This document shows positions 63,186 through 64,000 of a stretch of 64,000 nucleotides of DNA, piece by piece (position 1 is the first letter of the stretch; every line of letters begins with the position of its first letter). The stretch comes from Mycoplasmataceae bacterium (GTDB lineage: Bacteria > Bacillota_I > Bacilli_A > Mycoplasmatales > Mycoplasmoidaceae): the NCBI GenBank assembly GCA_031259945.1, contig JAIRKU010000022.1, positions 1-64,000 on the forward strand, given 5' to 3'. A model generated the notes under the pieces. The model was given only the letters and a program-made list of their open reading frames with translations, was not told the DNA's origin and searched no databases. The position numbers and the translations under genes were made by a program.

Positions 63186-63952
63186 AATTTATAAATAATT
63201 ATTCCGGCGGATACCGCTACATTTAGTGAATCTATTTTTTTACTAATAGGGATATGAATCACATCATCACATATTTTCAAAATATTATCTTTTAATCCGT
63301 TGCCTTCATTGCCAAAAATGACGGCTATAGATTGCTTGTTAAAAGTAATTTCATTTAATTGTTTGGCTGTTGACAATAAAGCGGTTGCATAAATTTTAAA
63401 TTTCTGTTTATGCAATTGATTTATTGTATCAGTTAAGCTAGTAGTAAACTTAATTGGTAAACTAAAACAAGTACCCATTGTTGCTCTAATGATTGTTGGA
63501 TGATATAAATCAACACTATCATTCGAAATGATTATGCCATCAATGTTAAAGGCGACTGCCGTTCTAATGATAGAACCTAGATTACCTGGATTTTGGAGAC
63601 GATCTAGAATAATATATTTACCAGTTTGAAGAAGATCAAAATTATTTTTTGGTTTATTAAACACTGCAATTAGTCCATCAGAGGTATTTAAATTGGATAA
63701 ATCATTAAAGATACTTAATGGTAAAATGGAAACATTAATACCTTTGTTTTCGCAATCTTGAGCAAATTTAAAATGTTTTGAATTAGCTGAAACAAAAAGG
63801 TTACGCATTTTGATATTATTGGCTATCAAGGTTGATATAACACGGTGGGATTCAGCTACAAATAAATTAGTTAAATCACGATATTTTTTCTCGTTAAATA
63901 ATTTTTTGACGGATTTGATGCCTTTATTATCTTTCGAAGTAATTTTAAGCAT
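63170..63952 (-). CDS. SpoU/TrmH-family RNA 2'-O-methyltransferase
   Basis: A 260-residue trefoil-knot methyltransferase. The three SpoU motifs are clear: LQNPGNLGSIIRTA, VIFGNEGNGL and IPISKKIDSLNVAVSAGI. An N-terminal RNA-binding domain of about 90 residues precedes them. It probably methylates 23S rRNA; the site is not predictable. It starts close to the right end of the window and is co-transcribed with the pseudouridine synthase. Confidence 0.92.
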   Translation of the reverse strand: MLKITSKDNKGIKSVKKLFNEKKYRDLTNLFVAESHRVISTLIANNIKMRNLFVSANSKHFKFAQDCENKGINVSILPLSIFNDLSNLNTSDGLIAVFNKPKNNFDLLQTGKYIILDRLQNPGNLGSIIRTAVAFNIDGIIISNDSVDLYHPTIIRATMGTCFSLPIKFTTSLTDTINQLHKQKFKIYATALLSTAKQLNEITFNKQSIAVIFGNEGNGLKDNILKICDDVIHIPISKKIDSLNVAVSAGIIIYKLCKQS

Positions 63953-64000
63953 AATTAATTAGGGTATAAACCGTTGATGCCAAAATGTCAAAACTTAGCG

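Noticed and set aside
63953-64000. Possible gene at the right edge
   Set aside because: Only 48 bases, no open frame with a start or a family match; probably the promoter of the SpoU operon.

Overview
The window is chromosomal DNA from a wall-less bacterium (Mollicutes) that reads UGA as tryptophan. Many conserved genes (serS, uvrB, mnmE, pcrA, nrdD, nusG) are intact only if in-frame TGA codons are read as Trp, often at conserved Trp positions. The DNA is A+T rich, intergenic gaps are short, and TAATG stop/start overlaps are common. Several secreted proteins have a prokaryotic lipobox, and no cell-wall synthesis gene is present. I do not assign a genus. Trehalose and amino-sugar uptake together with an anaerobic-type ribonucleotide reductase suggest a low-oxygen, host-associated life such as a gut or invertebrate, but that is inference.

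Layout. 1-8.9 kb: the end of an IS30-type transposase, a large lipoprotein, an ABC-2 exporter pair, pth, a second lipoprotein, then nagB/nagE for GlcNAc uptake and catabolism with a membrane-anchored protein. 8.9-16 kb: nrdD-nrdG behind a perfect dyad, an IS30 remnant, mupG, a flippase-like membrane protein, galU and pta. 16-25.7 kb: a heterodimeric ABC exporter with one degenerate site, then a trehalose operon (pgmB, GH65 phosphorylase, PTS IIBC) and a PHP phosphoesterase. 25.7-34.5 kb: sirtuin, lipid kinase, tRNA-Trp(CCA), ymdB, folate cyclo-ligase, a second ABC-2 pair, pcrA, an RDD membrane protein and a glycosyltransferase.

34.5-44.7 kb: the housekeeping run serS-tmk-holB-mnmE-tatD, then uvrB with a DUF31-type protease lipoprotein, then a SigH-like sigma factor directly before rpmG-secE-nusG, the order known from Bacillus. 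44.7-49 kb: a beta-helix-like lipoprotein behind a (GA)20 tract and flanked by two covarying terminator hairpins, then rpsB and a frameshifted small coiled-coil gene. 48.9-56.3 kb: a phosphate operon (pstS, a fused pstC-pstA, pstB, two PQ-loop/SemiSWEET-like genes, phoU) running into purM-purN. 56.3-64 kb: CIRCE-dnaJ-grpE, a lipoprotein frameshifted in a G9 tract, nfo-purB, an AlkA-like glycosylase, an RluA-family pseudouridine synthase and a SpoU methyltransferase.

Themes. Surface lipoproteins are associated with simple-sequence tracts ((CA)9, (GA)20, G9), which points to phase variation. Many promoters are a TATAAT placed 5-10 nt before the start codon, so several mRNAs are probably leaderless, and two divergent gene pairs share one palindromic ATTATAAT core. 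The most unusual items are an NrdD that ends before any glycyl-radical motif, the dyad that covers its ribosome-binding site, the duplicated PQ-loop genes inside the pst-phoU operon, and the one-polypeptide PstC-PstA permease.
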